A stretch of DNA of 64,000 nt, taken from assembly GCA_900551955.1 (NCBI GenBank), contig UWSE01000001.1:10151-74150 (forward strand), written 5' to 3'. Position numbers and translations under genes: made by a program. The DNA is from an uncultured Mollicutes bacterium (lineage in GTDB: Bacteria > Bacillota_I > Bacilli_A > UBA3375). Below the pieces are notes generated by a model. The model was given only the letters and a program-made list of their open reading frames with translations, made no database searches and was not told where the DNA came from. This document shows, piece after piece, positions 9,345 through 18,649 of this stretch (positions are counted from its first letter, which is position 1; each line of letters starts with the position of its first letter).

Positions 9345-12300
9345 TTACTCCTTACGAATTAAATCTTTTAATTCATCAATATCTAATAATTCTAAGCTTG
9401 TAATTTTACTAGATAATAAATTTTGACTTAAAGCTGTTTTACTAGCTTGAATATCCATAATTCGATCTTCAATCGTATCCAATGTAATTAAACGTTTAAC
9501 ATAAACATCTTTTTGTTGACCAATACGATGAGCTCGGTCTGCAGCTTGATTCTCAACACTTTTGTTCCACCACGGATCAACTAATACAACGTGATTGGCG
9601 CTAGTTAAGTTTAATCCCGTTCCTCCTGCTTTAAGACTTACAAAAAAGACATTATGTCCTGCATCAGTACCAAAGGCTTTAACCATACGATGACGCTCTT
9701 CTTTACTAGTTTTACCTGTCAAAGTAAAGTAATTTATACCAAGTTTATCCATTTCAACTTGCACAATATCTAGCATTTTAACAAATTGCGAGAATACTAA
9801 CACTTTTTCATTACGCTCTACACATTCCAAAATAATGCTAACCAACGATTTTATTTTCTCTCCACTAGGATAAGTTGGTTCAATTAAACGGGGATCAATT
9901 GCAATCTGACGAAGGCGCATAATCATCGATAATAATTCTACTTTGGATAAGTGATTATTAACTGCAATTTCTTGTTGGTAACGTTGAATGTATTGTTGAT
10001 ATAAATTAGCTTGTTCTTGATTCATCGTATTATATACAATTTCCTCTAATTTTGAAGGAAGTGCGTCTAATACATCTTTTTTTAAACGGCGAATAATAAA
10101 CGGTGCTGTTAATTTTTTAAGTACACGTAAACGACTATCATCATTATATGTCATAATTGGATGTTCAAAGAAACGATAGAAACTTCGATAATTACCTAGA
10201 TATCCAGGAATAATAAAGTTAATTATCGACCATAAGTCTTTAACTCCATTTTCAATTGGTGTTCCCGTTAAAGCTAAAAGATGTTTAGCTTTAATGGAAG
10301 TAATTGCTTTATAATTTTGCGTATTAAAGTTCTTGATGAATTGCGCTTCATCAAGAATAAATAAATCAAAATTATATTTTTCATATAATTCTAAATCACG
10401 TTTCATTAAATCATAACTTGTTAAGATAATATCATAATCAAAAATTTTATCTAATATCTTACGACGTTGATTAGCTTCTCCTACCACTAATACTGTTTTA
10501 GCATTAGGTAAAAAACGTTTAATCTCTTCTGCCCAGTTATAAACTAGTGAAGTTGGTGCTGTCACCAATACTTTTTTGTTTTCTTTTATAAAATAACTAG
10601 AAATAGCCAATGCTTGGATAGTTTTTCCTAATCCCATTTCATCAGCTAATATTGCACCATAACCATGTTTTAATAAAGAAAGAATGTAACTAATTCCTTC
10701 TACTTGGTAATCACGCAATTGGCAATCAATGTATTTACCAGGATTAAAATCTTCAACTTTAAAATCTTTAATGCGTTTTAGTTGTGATAGAACATTTTGT
10801 GAAAAATGAAATTGGACGTCTTTAAACGCACTTCCAATATTTTCTAATAAAAATAATTTAGTCGGAGGTAATTCAATATTATCTAATTCTAGATTATCAA
10901 TTGATAAGAATTGACACAATTGTAATAAATCATTAAATGCATTATTGTTTAAATTAACGATTTTATTGTTAAGTTTAACGACTGGGTTACGACCATTTAC
11001 TTTTTTGAGTAAAGTAGATATTTCATTTTTCGTTAACCCATCAATATTAACATCTAAAATTAATGAGCGATCATCTTCATCAACTTCAATATCAACATGT
11101 TCTACATCAATTACTGTAATATCATCAAAACTCGAAGTCGTACTAACATTACTAGTTAATGCTTTGATGATGTCTAAATAATGACTAAATAAGTAGTAAA
11201 TATCTTCTACTTTTTTAATAATTAAACTATCTTCTTCTCGAACTGAAATTCTAGATAAAAGTTGATAAATTTTAATTAATTTCATATAGTCAATTGGTTT
11301 AGTAAAGTCATTTTCATGCAAGTAAATTAATTGTGGCATATGAATAATTACATTATCATCTTGATAGTCACAATTTAATTCAATATCTTCATAACCTAAA
11401 GACGAAAAATCATAATTTAAGTTTTCATCAATATTAATTTTCTCACTAATAACACTTTCAACAAATATTTTAAAACGTAAATACTCCTTGATATCTAATT
11501 GTAGGTTTTGGTAAAATAGCATTTCTAATAATTGTTGTAATAACGGATCTGGATTTAAAAAGTAATTTAATTCATTCCCAATTAACCACACAAAACAATT
11601 ACCACAACGACTAATATCTTTAAATTCAGAGATTAACTTCATTTTAACTAAATCACCTGATTGGCGAACACTTAATGTAAATGGGTGATCTGATGGTTGC
11701 AAGGAAATATGACGATAATCTTTATTTTTAAATGTTAGATTAACTTCAATATTATTATCAAATAACATAAAGTATAAATCTGGATCAAGTATTAATTGCG
11801 ATTTATCTTCACCAAGTAAGTCTAGATTAACTTTTAAGACACGGATAATTTCTTGACTAATTGGTGTAAACAACGATTGATCATGAATAATTTCACTAGA
11901 CCCTGAATAAGTTCTACTACCTTTAGTCTTAAACAACTCAATAAATACTTTCAAATCATCAATCAAGTAACTAGGAGAATATTTTTTGTTAATATAAAAA
12001 GAGACAACAAATTTGTCATCTTCAAAACTAATATGTGGCGTAATTCGCGACATATTAGTTTCAATTAATGAAGATAATTGTGTTTGATATTGATCAATCA
12101 CATCAATAAGGACCGGACTAGGTTCTGTTGAATTTAGTTTTTCAACACTAATATCATCAAAACTATATGGTTGTAAATAATTAATCAAAGTTGCCATATG
12201 ACGACAATTTTCTTTAGTTACATTATACTCATCACAATCACAACTACGTTCCCCACTTAAAGTGGCATGTTCACCTTTTAACATAATGTTAATTTTGGTA

Positions 12301-12476
12301 TGATAATTTTTATTACCGCAAATAAGATCAGCAGTTATACTTTTTTCATCAGTAAACTTATCAATCGTAACATCTAGAATATCAATGTCACAATTTTCTA
12401 ATAACCTAATCCCATCTTGATATGTTTGTTCTTTAAAAAAAGCACTTTTAATTACGTCTAAATCAAATAAAGCCAT
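9345..12476 (-). CDS. SNF2-family helicase with SWIM zinc finger
   Basis: Large (1043 aa) SNF2/RapA-like DNA translocase. The N-terminal SWIM-type zinc finger has ligands Cys79, Cys81, Cys91 and His93 (CDCDE...CRHM). A long helicase-associated region follows, then the ATPase core: Walker A ADEMGLGKT about residue 612, DEAQ about 710, and C-terminal helicase motifs V and VI (GGTGLNLTSANHV, DRAHRIGQ). This arrangement matches the common Bacilli SNF2/SWIM protein whose cellular role is poorly defined (transcription or DNA metabolism). ATG at 12476 behind AGGAG. It lies 9 nt after pta and 1 nt before ispH, an operon link with no obvious functional meaning. Confidence 0.93.
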   Translation of the reverse strand: MALFDLDVIKSAFFKEQTYQDGIRLLENCDIDILDVTIDKFTDEKSITADLICGNKNYHTKINIMLKGEHATLSGERSCDCDEYNVTKENCRHMATLINYLQPYSFDDISVEKLNSTEPSPVLIDVIDQYQTQLSSLIETNMSRITPHISFEDDKFVVSFYINKKYSPSYLIDDLKVFIELFKTKGSRTYSGSSEIIHDQSLFTPISQEIIRVLKVNLDLLGEDKSQLILDPDLYFMLFDNNIEVNLTFKNKDYRHISLQPSDHPFTLSVRQSGDLVKMKLISEFKDISRCGNCFVWLIGNELNYFLNPDPLLQQLLEMLFYQNLQLDIKEYLRFKIFVESVISEKINIDENLNYDFSSLGYEDIELNCDYQDDNVIIHMPQLIYLHENDFTKPIDYMKLIKIYQLLSRISVREEDSLIIKKVEDIYYLFSHYLDIIKALTSNVSTTSSFDDITVIDVEHVDIEVDEDDRSLILDVNIDGLTKNEISTLLKKVNGRNPVVKLNNKIVNLNNNAFNDLLQLCQFLSIDNLELDNIELPPTKLFLLENIGSAFKDVQFHFSQNVLSQLKRIKDFKVEDFNPGKYIDCQLRDYQVEGISYILSLLKHGYGAILADEMGLGKTIQALAISSYFIKENKKVLVTAPTSLVYNWAEEIKRFLPNAKTVLVVGEANQRRKILDKIFDYDIILTSYDLMKRDLELYEKYNFDLFILDEAQFIKNFNTQNYKAITSIKAKHLLALTGTPIENGVKDLWSIINFIIPGYLGNYRSFYRFFEHPIMTYNDDSRLRVLKKLTAPFIIRRLKKDVLDALPSKLEEIVYNTMNQEQANLYQQYIQRYQQEIAVNNHLSKVELLSMIMRLRQIAIDPRLIEPTYPSGEKIKSLVSIILECVERNEKVLVFSQFVKMLDIVQVEMDKLGINYFTLTGKTSKEERHRMVKAFGTDAGHNVFFVSLKAGGTGLNLTSANHVVLVDPWWNKSVENQAADRAHRIGQQKDVYVKRLITLDTIEDRIMDIQASKTALSQNLLSSKITSLELLDIDELKDLIRKE

Positions 12477-12485
12477 GTATTGCTC

Positions 12486-13463
12486 CTAAATACTCGCCAC
12501 AGTCAAGTAAATGACTTGCGCAATCTCTTCAGGTTTAGCTCCTCTTGATAAGTCATTTACTGGTTGACTTGCTCCTTGAATAATTGGTCCAATTGCTTTA
12601 TATCCACCCAGATATTGAGCAATTTTATAACCAATATTCCCACTATTTAAATCCGGAAAGATAAAAGTATTGATAGCCAAACTATTACTTTTACCTATTT
12701 TTTTCTTTCTTACTTCGATATCATATGCTGCATCAAATTGAATTTCACCACAAACACTATCAGCTAATTGTGGATAAGTGGAATTAAATTTAGTTAACGC
12801 TTGTTTAATAAATTCAATGCTATCTCCACTTCCACTACCTAAAGTTGAATAACTAAGTAGTGCTATATTAGGTGTTATCCCTAATTTAGAAGCAGATTGA
12901 TATGTATCATAAATTAAATTAACATATCCGTCAACATCATAATCAATATTTAGTGCACAATCACTAAATATTAAATTCTCTTCACCTTTTATTAATAACA
13001 TATATGAAGAAATTAATTTTCCTTCTTCTTTTGCTTTTATTAACTTTAACATAGGTGATAAGATTTCTTTGGTTGGATAACTACTACCACCAACTACACA
13101 ATCAACATAGTTAGCTTTAAGCAACATCATCGCAAAACTAGGAGCATGGATGCTCCATTCAATTAGGAATTCACGACTAATTGATTTCTTAAAGCCTTTC
13201 GTTTTGGACAACACATTATCAATGACTGTATCACATACAAACGGTTGTAATACTTTAACATTAATACTTTCATCATATCGATAATGAGCTAACTTTTCTT
13301 CTATAATATCAATTGCTCCTAAAAGGACAATATCCATATTTTTTAAATATTTCAAAGCTTCAAGAATACGTTCATCTTCTCCATCTGGTATACAAACAAT
13401 CGGATGATTGTCTTGATATTGAGTATTAATTTTTTCGATCATTTTATCCATTAATGTATTCAT
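12486..13463 (-). CDS. pta: Phosphate acetyltransferase
   Basis: Interconverts acetyl-CoA and acetyl phosphate in overflow and fermentative metabolism. The short single-domain (about 325 aa) Bacillota form has the PTA signatures VVGGSSYPTKEI, LSYSTLGSGSG and the C-terminal IVQGASQPVNDLSRG-like segment (here IIQGASQPVNDLSRG). Two in-frame ATGs lie near the start. The second (13463) has a correctly spaced AGGA, while the first (13469) overlaps it, so the second is used. No acetate kinase gene is nearby. Second gene of the rnhC operon. Confidence 0.95.
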   Translation of the reverse strand: MNTLMDKMIEKINTQYQDNHPIVCIPDGEDERILEALKYLKNMDIVLLGAIDIIEEKLAHYRYDESINVKVLQPFVCDTVIDNVLSKTKGFKKSISREFLIEWSIHAPSFAMMLLKANYVDCVVGGSSYPTKEILSPMLKLIKAKEEGKLISSYMLLIKGEENLIFSDCALNIDYDVDGYVNLIYDTYQSASKLGITPNIALLSYSTLGSGSGDSIEFIKQALTKFNSTYPQLADSVCGEIQFDAAYDIEVRKKKIGKSNSLAINTFIFPDLNSGNIGYKIAQYLGGYKAIGPIIQGASQPVNDLSRGAKPEEIAQVIYLTVASI

Positions 13464-13478
13464 ATCCATTCCTATAAA

Positions 13479-14306
13479 TTATTTCAATTCATCAAAAGTT
13501 TTAAAAGAAGATTTACACACTTCTTCTAGTGCATCTATACCATAAGTATCTTTGAATTTTTGGGCAGTTTCTTTTACATTACCACCTAATTCAATATCAA
13601 CTAAAGGATATTTTTTAGAAATGTTAAGCATTTCTAATAGATAAATTCCTCTTGCTAAAATACTAGCTAAAGCTACACATAAATAATTTGAATCAGCTTT
13701 ATTTTCTAAAACTAAATCACTAGGCCACTCTAAATTAAATTTTTTAGAATATTTTTTAAAAGCTGCTTCGGTTGTAAATAAATCAATAACTGTTGTATCT
13801 TCCAAATCAAAAATATTTTTGTTATGGTATACAACTTTTTGTTCAATAGCATTTAACGGTTCTTGCATTTGATGATCATAAACTAACGTATATTTATAAT
13901 CACAAATATCGCCGATTGTTTTACAAATTTGTAATATCTTTTTACTTTTTAATCTTTTAGAATCACGAATATCAATAAAAGATCTTGATAACTTTTTAAT
14001 TGATTCTTTTGTTAATTTAACACTAACATATACTGTTGGTCCAAAGAAGTCTCCTACCCCAACTTCATCACAGCCAACATATCCTTCTTCACCACAATTA
14101 AGAATTAATTCTTCATAAAAATCTTCTTCAGCATCTCCTGTAATACTAACAGTATTATTGTTATATACTAGCACGCGTGTATCTACTTCAGGGAAATAAT
14201 AATGATGCGCAACCCATGACTCTTGTGGCGGTTGACGATATTCTTCTAAGTTAGAATACTTAGAAAAGTGTAAATCCATTTTCTTCGTTAGTGTTAAATT
14301 GAGCAT
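13479..14306 (-). CDS. rnhC: Ribonuclease HIII
   Basis: Degrades the RNA strand of RNA-DNA hybrids. The catalytic domain begins GCDEVGVGDFFGP (Asp80, Glu81) with DSKRLKSKKI behind it. It is preceded by an N-terminal TBP-like substrate-binding domain of about 70 residues, which marks it as RNase HIII rather than HII. A separate rnhB lies at 31119-31712, so both types are present. ATG at 14306 behind AAAAGGAG. First gene of an operon with pta, the SNF2 helicase and ispH, transcribed from the promoter at 14334. Confidence 0.94.
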   Translation of the reverse strand: MLNLTLTKKMDLHFSKYSNLEEYRQPPQESWVAHHYYFPEVDTRVLVYNNNTVSITGDAEEDFYEELILNCGEEGYVGCDEVGVGDFFGPTVYVSVKLTKESIKKLSRSFIDIRDSKRLKSKKILQICKTIGDICDYKYTLVYDHQMQEPLNAIEQKVVYHNKNIFDLEDTTVIDLFTTEAAFKKYSKKFNLEWPSDLVLENKADSNYLCVALASILARGIYLLEMLNISKKYPLVDIELGGNVKETAQKFKDTYGIDALEEVCKSSFKTFDELK

Positions 14307-14333
14307 AAAATCTCCTTTTTTTGTTTATTATAT

Positions 14334-14386
14334 ATTATAACACAATATGTAATAAATACAAAAGAAGTCAAGAAAAATTGTATAAT
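14334..14386. promoter_or_regulatory. Divergent promoters for rnhC (minus) and the Ca/Na exchanger (plus)
   Basis: Minus strand: TGT-TATAAT at 14342-14334 with a weak TTGTAT 16 nt upstream of the hexamer. Plus strand: TATAAT at 14381-14386 with no clear -35, about 37 nt before the exchanger ATG. Confidence 0.5.
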
Positions 14387-14422
14387 TTGAATATATGAGT
14401 TATAACTATAAAAAGGAGATTT

Positions 14423-15400
14423 ATGCAAAATTTTATTGTATTTTCGTTATTTTTCATATTAGCGGGAATTACATCTTATAGTGCGATGCAATTATCTAAT
14501 GCTAGTGAAAAATTTGAGCAATATTCTAAATTACCACCGATATTAATTGGGGCCATATTAGCTGTCGCAACTTCACTTCCTGAATTTGCTACAAGTTTAA
14601 CAAGTAACTTAATATTACACCAACCAACAACAACAGCGGCTAACCCCATTGGTAGTAACATGTTTAATATTGTTATCTTAGCTTTAATGAATATTATTTT
14701 TTATAAAAAAACTGTTAACTATTACCTAAAAAACAATAATAATGTTTTTAACACAATTGTTATTATCATGTATTTATTAACTTTTACAGTAGCATTAACA
14801 CCTACTACTTCTCCAGCATATCAATATATGTATATTGGTAATGTCAATATTATTACTATTATCTTTATCTTATTATATTGTTTAGGATTAAAATTATCTA
14901 AAGATATGGATCAAGAAGAACAAACACATGAAAACAACCCCCAAGAATTAAGAAAAGCGATTATTCGCTTTGCTATCTACTCTGTAGTTGTTATTGTAAG
15001 TAGTTATTTCTTATCATTAGTAGCTGATAAAATTATTGCCATTACAGGTCTTGCTTCAGGATTCGTCGGAGCTGTATTCTTAGGTATAGCAACATCACTT
15101 CCAGAATTAATCAGTGCATTCTTGTTATGTAAACATGGAAGTTATAATATTGCCGCTAGTAATGTAATTGGTTCTAACTTATTTAACTTTATTATAGTTA
15201 CCATTAATGATGTTGTTAGTAAACAACCATTATGGAGTCAAGTCGATAGTAGTGTCTATCCATTATACTTCTATGGATTTGTCTTATCTTGTATTGTCTT
15301 CTTTATGATTTCATTTAAAACAAAAAATAATGTACTAAACTTATTATTACCAATTCTATTAATCGGAATTTATATCTATTACTTAATTAGTAATACATAA
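14423..15400 (+). CDS. Sodium/calcium exchanger family (CaCA) membrane protein
   Basis: Ten-helix cation exchanger of the YrbG/CaCA family, 325 residues. Both alpha repeats are clear: ATSLPEFATSLTS...NPIGSNMFN at about 49-82 and GIATSLPELISA...SNVIGSNLFN at about 218-255, inverted copies that form the ion-binding centre. A charged loop (KLSKDMDQEEQTHENN) near residue 155-170 separates the halves. ATG at 14423 behind AAAAGGAG. A single-gene transcript ending at the shared hairpin 15401-15430. Ion specificity (Ca2+, Na+ or K+) cannot be read from sequence. Confidence 0.92.
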   Translation: MQNFIVFSLFFILAGITSYSAMQLSNASEKFEQYSKLPPILIGAILAVATSLPEFATSLTSNLILHQPTTTAANPIGSNMFNIVILALMNIIFYKKTVNYYLKNNNNVFNTIVIIMYLLTFTVALTPTTSPAYQYMYIGNVNIITIIFILLYCLGLKLSKDMDQEEQTHENNPQELRKAIIRFAIYSVVVIVSSYFLSLVADKIIAITGLASGFVGAVFLGIATSLPELISAFLLCKHGSYNIAASNVIGSNLFNFIIVTINDVVSKQPLWSQVDSSVYPLYFYGFVLSCIVFFMISFKTKNNVLNLLLPILLIGIYIYYLISNT

Positions 15401-15430
15401 ATAAAAGGTAGTTTTTAAACTACCTTTTAT
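15401..15430. terminator. Bidirectional terminator between the exchanger and htrA-like gene
   Basis: Inverted repeat 15401-15414 / 15417-15430 around AGGTAGT...ACTACCT, with A and T tracts on both sides. It serves two converging genes. Confidence 0.75.
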
Positions 15431-16194
15431 TATTTAGCTACACTAGCAGGTTCAATATCTTCTGTTTCAAAATAATCTAATAGAACACTAGTTGGAATCG
15501 CCATCCCAATATTTTCAGCTCCTTGAGCTACAATTTTTTGCGATACAATTCCAATTAATTGGTTTTTATCATTAAATAATCCACCACCAGAGTTTCCTGG
15601 GCTAACTGCAGCATCAAATTGAATAAAATTAAAACTACTATATTTAGATTCTACTTCAGGAGATGATACAACTCCTTTTGTAAATGAGTATCCAATTCCC
15701 ATTGGATAACCAATAGCAAATACATCTGCTCCAATTGATGGTAATTTAGCACTTAATTGGACCGACTTAGCTTCTCTAGGAACCTCATCTAACTCAATAA
15801 TCGCTAAATCTAAGTCTTCATCAGAACATACGATTCTACCTTCAATCTCCGTATCTTTGTCAAAAGGGAACACTACATCTACAGTTTTACCAGTCACACC
15901 AGCAACTACGTGATGGTTAGTTACTACCTGTTTATCATTAATCATAACACCACTACCTGTAGCTTTTCCACTTCCAAAAATAGTTTCAACTTCTGCGCTA
16001 ATCATTACAACTGACTTTTGATTAACCTCTGAGATATAAGTACTATCAATTTGTTTATTATTTAAATTATGAATTAATCCCACACTAGAAAAAATTCCAA
16101 TTACTAATAAAAAGATTAACATAATTACATAAATCGTACGAGATTGTTTAATTGCATAAATTTCACCATTATCTTTTTTACTTATTACTTTCAT
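15430..16194 (-). CDS. Membrane-anchored HtrA/DegP-like trypsin-fold serine protease
   Basis: Surface quality-control type protease, 254 residues. There is a cytoplasmic N-terminus, one membrane helix (about 21-41), then a chymotrypsin-like domain with triad His95 (TNHHVV), Asp129 (DLDLAII) and Ser202 (SPGNSGGGLF). The C-terminus ends just after the protease fold, so the PDZ domain of classical HtrA/DegP is absent. ATG at 16194 behind AAGGAG. A single gene with an extended -10 (TGA-TATAAT, 16224-16216). Substrates cannot be inferred. Confidence 0.9.
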   Translation of the reverse strand: MKVISKKDNGEIYAIKQSRTIYVIMLIFLLVIGIFSSVGLIHNLNNKQIDSTYISEVNQKSVVMISAEVETIFGSGKATGSGVMINDKQVVTNHHVVAGVTGKTVDVVFPFDKDTEIEGRIVCSDEDLDLAIIELDEVPREAKSVQLSAKLPSIGADVFAIGYPMGIGYSFTKGVVSSPEVESKYSSFNFIQFDAAVSPGNSGGGLFNDKNQLIGIVSQKIVAQGAENIGMAIPTSVLLDYFETEDIEPASVAK

Positions 16195-16215
16195 TTAGCT
16201 CCTTAATATACATTT

Positions 16216-16224
16216 ATTATATCA
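16216..16224 (-). promoter_or_regulatory. Promoter of the htrA-like gene (extended -10)
   Basis: Minus-strand TGA-TATAAT about 22 nt upstream of the ATG at 16194, with no convincing -35. Confidence 0.5.
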
Positions 16225-16250
16225 AAAATAATATCAGTTGTAAGACATTG

Positions 16251-16259
16251 TGGTATAAT
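16251..16259 (+). promoter_or_regulatory. Promoter of the TPP-riboswitch transporter operon (extended -10)
   Basis: TGG-TATAAT. The transcription start is expected near 16266, so the RNA would begin directly with the riboswitch. Confidence 0.6.
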
Positions 16260-16268
16260 ATTTAAAAT

Positions 16269-16340
16269 GTCACGGGTACTACGTAAATGTGGTTGAGAAA
16301 TACCGTTTACTTGATCTAGTTAATACTAGCGTAAGGAGAC
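16269..16340 (+). promoter_or_regulatory. TPP (thiamine pyrophosphate) riboswitch
   Basis: The conserved TPP aptamer core is readable in order: a P2 strand CGGGTA, then TTGAGAAATACCG (the CUGAGA / ATACC element), then TTGATCTAGTTAATACTAGCG (consensus CUGAUCUGG-UAAU-CCAGCG), then TAAGGAGAC closing P1 with GTC at 16269-16271. It lies between the extended -10 promoter and a thiamine-precursor ABC transporter, the usual context. No poly-U terminator hairpin is seen between aptamer and start codon, so control is probably translational. GTCACGG (16269-16275) is perfectly complementary to CCGTGAC (16351-16357) just before the Shine-Dalgarno. Confidence 0.93.
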
Positions 16341-16367
16341 TATATACTAACCGTGACCAGGAGATAT

Positions 16368-17099
16368 ATGAAAAAAATTACATTATTAATTGGTGGTTTA
16401 GTCCTATTTCAACTAATTGATATGGTAATTATCTATTTATATCCTGGTTGGCAATTTATATTACCTACCCCTTTTATGGTTATAAATAGTATAATTACCA
16501 ATTTTAATTCAATTATTACTAATCTATTCCCAACATTATTTATAACTATAATTTCAATAATTATTAGTATTATAATAGCTTATTTAATTAGCTTTATCAT
16601 CAAACAATATCGTGCTTATTATTTAATTAATATTTGTGGAATATTACAAATCATTCCACCAATTTTATTAATACCGATTATCATTAATATCTTTGGCTTT
16701 TCTTTATTTAATACCCTATTAATTAATGTTATATTAAATAGTTTTCCTTTAATAAAATTAATCAGTGCTAGCTTTTTAGAAGATAATTTATGCCAAGAAC
16801 AATTGTTTACAACACTTAATGCTTCGTTAATCAATAAATACCGCTACTTATATTTACCACGAAGCATTAAGAGTTTATATCAAGGATTATCAATCACCAT
16901 TACCTACTCACTCGCCAATACATTGATGAGTGAGTATCTAATTGGGCAATCTGGCTTGGGGCTATTATTTAAACATAGTATTAGTAACTTTAATATTAGC
17001 CTCGCTTTTGGAATAATAGTAATTGTTATTATCATTACCCTAATATTATTGTCAATGATCAAAACAATATATATGTGGAGCAAATATGCAAAAATTTAA
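16368..17099 (+). CDS. thiX: ABC transporter permease for a thiamine/pyrimidine precursor (ThiX-like)
   Basis: Inner-membrane permease of the SsuC/TauC/ThiX type, 243 residues and about six helices. It has the cytoplasmic EAA-like loop that docks the ATPase (LNASLINKYRYLYLPRSI, about 150-167). The ATG at 16368 follows AGGAG; the frame opens earlier with GTG at 16353, but that codon lies in the riboswitch expression platform. It overlaps the binding-protein gene by 14 nt. The function is inferred from the TPP riboswitch upstream and the NMT1-like binding protein downstream. The substrate is most likely a hydroxymethyl- or formylamino-pyrimidine. Confidence 0.88.
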   Translation: MKKITLLIGGLVLFQLIDMVIIYLYPGWQFILPTPFMVINSIITNFNSIITNLFPTLFITIISIIISIIIAYLISFIIKQYRAYYLINICGILQIIPPILLIPIIINIFGFSLFNTLLINVILNSFPLIKLISASFLEDNLCQEQLFTTLNASLINKYRYLYLPRSIKSLYQGLSITITYSLANTLMSEYLIGQSGLGLLFKHSISNFNISLAFGIIVIVIIITLILLSMIKTIYMWSKYAKI

Positions 17100-18006
17100 A
17101 ACTTTATTACTCTTATCTCTGTTACTAATTAGTGGTTGTATTGCTAAAAACCTTAATCAAATAACAATCGCTCTTGATTATTCGCCTAATATAAATTACA
17201 TCGGTATTTATATGGCGATTCATCAAGGTTATTATCAACAAGATAATATCGATATTAATTTAATTAATGCTTCTAGCATCTCAACAGAACAATTAGTTAT
17301 CACTAATCAAGCTAACTTAGGATTTAGCTATAGTGAAAACTTATTGTTTAGTGACACAAAATTACCACTAACTAGTATCTATAGTTTATATTCCCAAAAC
17401 TTAAGTGGTTTTATCTCAAGAACCGACAAAAACATAACTTCGATTAAAGATTTTGCCAATAAAACTTATTGTGGTTGGGGAAGTGAAGCTGAGAAGAAAA
17501 TTATTACCGCTTTAGCTAAAGAAAATGGTGTTGTTCCAAACAGTATTAACATTGTCAATACTGACCATAATTTCATTAATGACAATGGTAGTTGTGATAT
17601 ATTTTGGAGCTATGAATATTGGTCAAACAAACAAGCTAAATTCAATGGCATAGATTATAATTATATCCCCTTATCATCATTAAATCTAAACTATTATACA
17701 CCCATTATCATAAGTAAAGAAAACGATACTAATCCTTTATATTCTCTATTTATTAAAGATACAATAAAAGGATTTGAGGATGCGATTAATGATCCTCAAT
17801 TGGTAATTAATGTTATGCATCAATATGATCAACAAATTCCTGATCAAGTAATCATTGATAGCTTAGAAGCAATTAAAAATTATATTAATCCAACTGGTTA
17901 TCAAGATCCAATTATCTGGGAACAATTATATAATTGGGCAATAACTTATAATCTTAAGCCGCAATCATTAGAAGGAGTATTTACTAATGAATACATTACA
18001 AATTAA
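17086..18006 (+). CDS. thiY: NMT1/THI5-like substrate-binding lipoprotein (ThiY-like)
   Basis: Extracytoplasmic binding protein, 306 residues. The signal peptide ends in lipobox LISGC (Cys18). The mature part starts with the NMT1/THI5 pattern ITIALDYSPNINYIGIYMAIHQGYYQQDNI, and YCGWGSEAEK later lines the pocket region. This family captures pyrimidine precursors of thiamine for ThiXYZ importers. It overlaps the permease gene by 14 nt and the ATPase gene by 20 nt, so the three are one translationally coupled unit under TPP control. Confidence 0.9.
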   Translation: MQKFKTLLLLSLLLISGCIAKNLNQITIALDYSPNINYIGIYMAIHQGYYQQDNIDINLINASSISTEQLVITNQANLGFSYSENLLFSDTKLPLTSIYSLYSQNLSGFISRTDKNITSIKDFANKTYCGWGSEAEKKIITALAKENGVVPNSINIVNTDHNFINDNGSCDIFWSYEYWSNKQAKFNGIDYNYIPLSSLNLNYYTPIIISKENDTNPLYSLFIKDTIKGFEDAINDPQLVINVMHQYDQQIPDQVIIDSLEAIKNYINPTGYQDPIIWEQLYNWAITYNLKPQSLEGVFTNEYITN

Positions 18007-18634
18007 TAATTTAACAAAATTTATTGATAACGAGTTGGTTATTGATAACTTTAGCTTCGATTTTGGCACAGGAATCTATGCCATTTTTGGCCAAAATCAT
18101 AGTGGAAAATCAACTTTACTTAATACAATTGTAGATAGTATTAAAGACACTAATCCCAATATTAATTTAAATAATCTAAGTTGTAGTTATTTAAATCAAT
18201 CAGGTAACCTTCTAGGATGGATGACTATCAAAGAAAACTTTGAAATGGTGCTTAAGTTAACCAATCAATCTTTAGAAATAAATAGTTACTTATCAAACTA
18301 TCAATTAGATCAATATCTTGATTATTTACCTAATGAATTAAGTGGGGGAACTTATCAGAAACTAAATATTTTGTTAACCCACTTAATTGATAGTGATATT
18401 ATTTTATTAGATGAATCATTTAATGGTTTAGATATCATCAGTAAACAAGATATCTACCAATTACTTAAATCATTATTAAATGACAGTAATAAAATTATTA
18501 TTTTTACATCACATAATTTAGATGATATTACTCTATTAAGTGATACTGTGATATGTGTTAAACAACCTTTACACGTTACTGATGTATATCATAAACCTTT
18601 TAATCAAGAACAATTAATAAAGAGCATTAAATAG
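17987..18634 (+). CDS. thiZ: ABC transporter ATPase (ThiZ-like)
   Basis: Energises the pyrimidine importer. A compact ABC ATPase of 215 residues, with Walker A GQNHSGKST (35-43), signature LSGGTYQK, Walker B DIILLDES and H-loop TSHNLDD. ATG at 17987 behind GAAGGAG, inside the end of thiY. The C-terminus overlaps the terminator hairpin at 18619-18649. No thiamine biosynthesis enzyme is encoded nearby, so salvaged precursor would have to be processed by genes elsewhere. Confidence 0.9.
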   Translation: MNTLQINNLTKFIDNELVIDNFSFDFGTGIYAIFGQNHSGKSTLLNTIVDSIKDTNPNINLNNLSCSYLNQSGNLLGWMTIKENFEMVLKLTNQSLEINSYLSNYQLDQYLDYLPNELSGGTYQKLNILLTHLIDSDIILLDESFNGLDIISKQDIYQLLKSLLNDSNKIIIFTSHNLDDITLLSDTVICVKQPLHVTDVYHKPFNQEQLIKSIK

Positions 18635-18649
18635 TATTTAATGCTCTTT
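18619..18649. terminator. Bidirectional terminator between thiZ and vanY
   Basis: Near-perfect 15-bp inverted repeat centred on 18634, overlapping the thiZ stop and the vanY stop, with flanking A and T runs. Confidence 0.8.
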
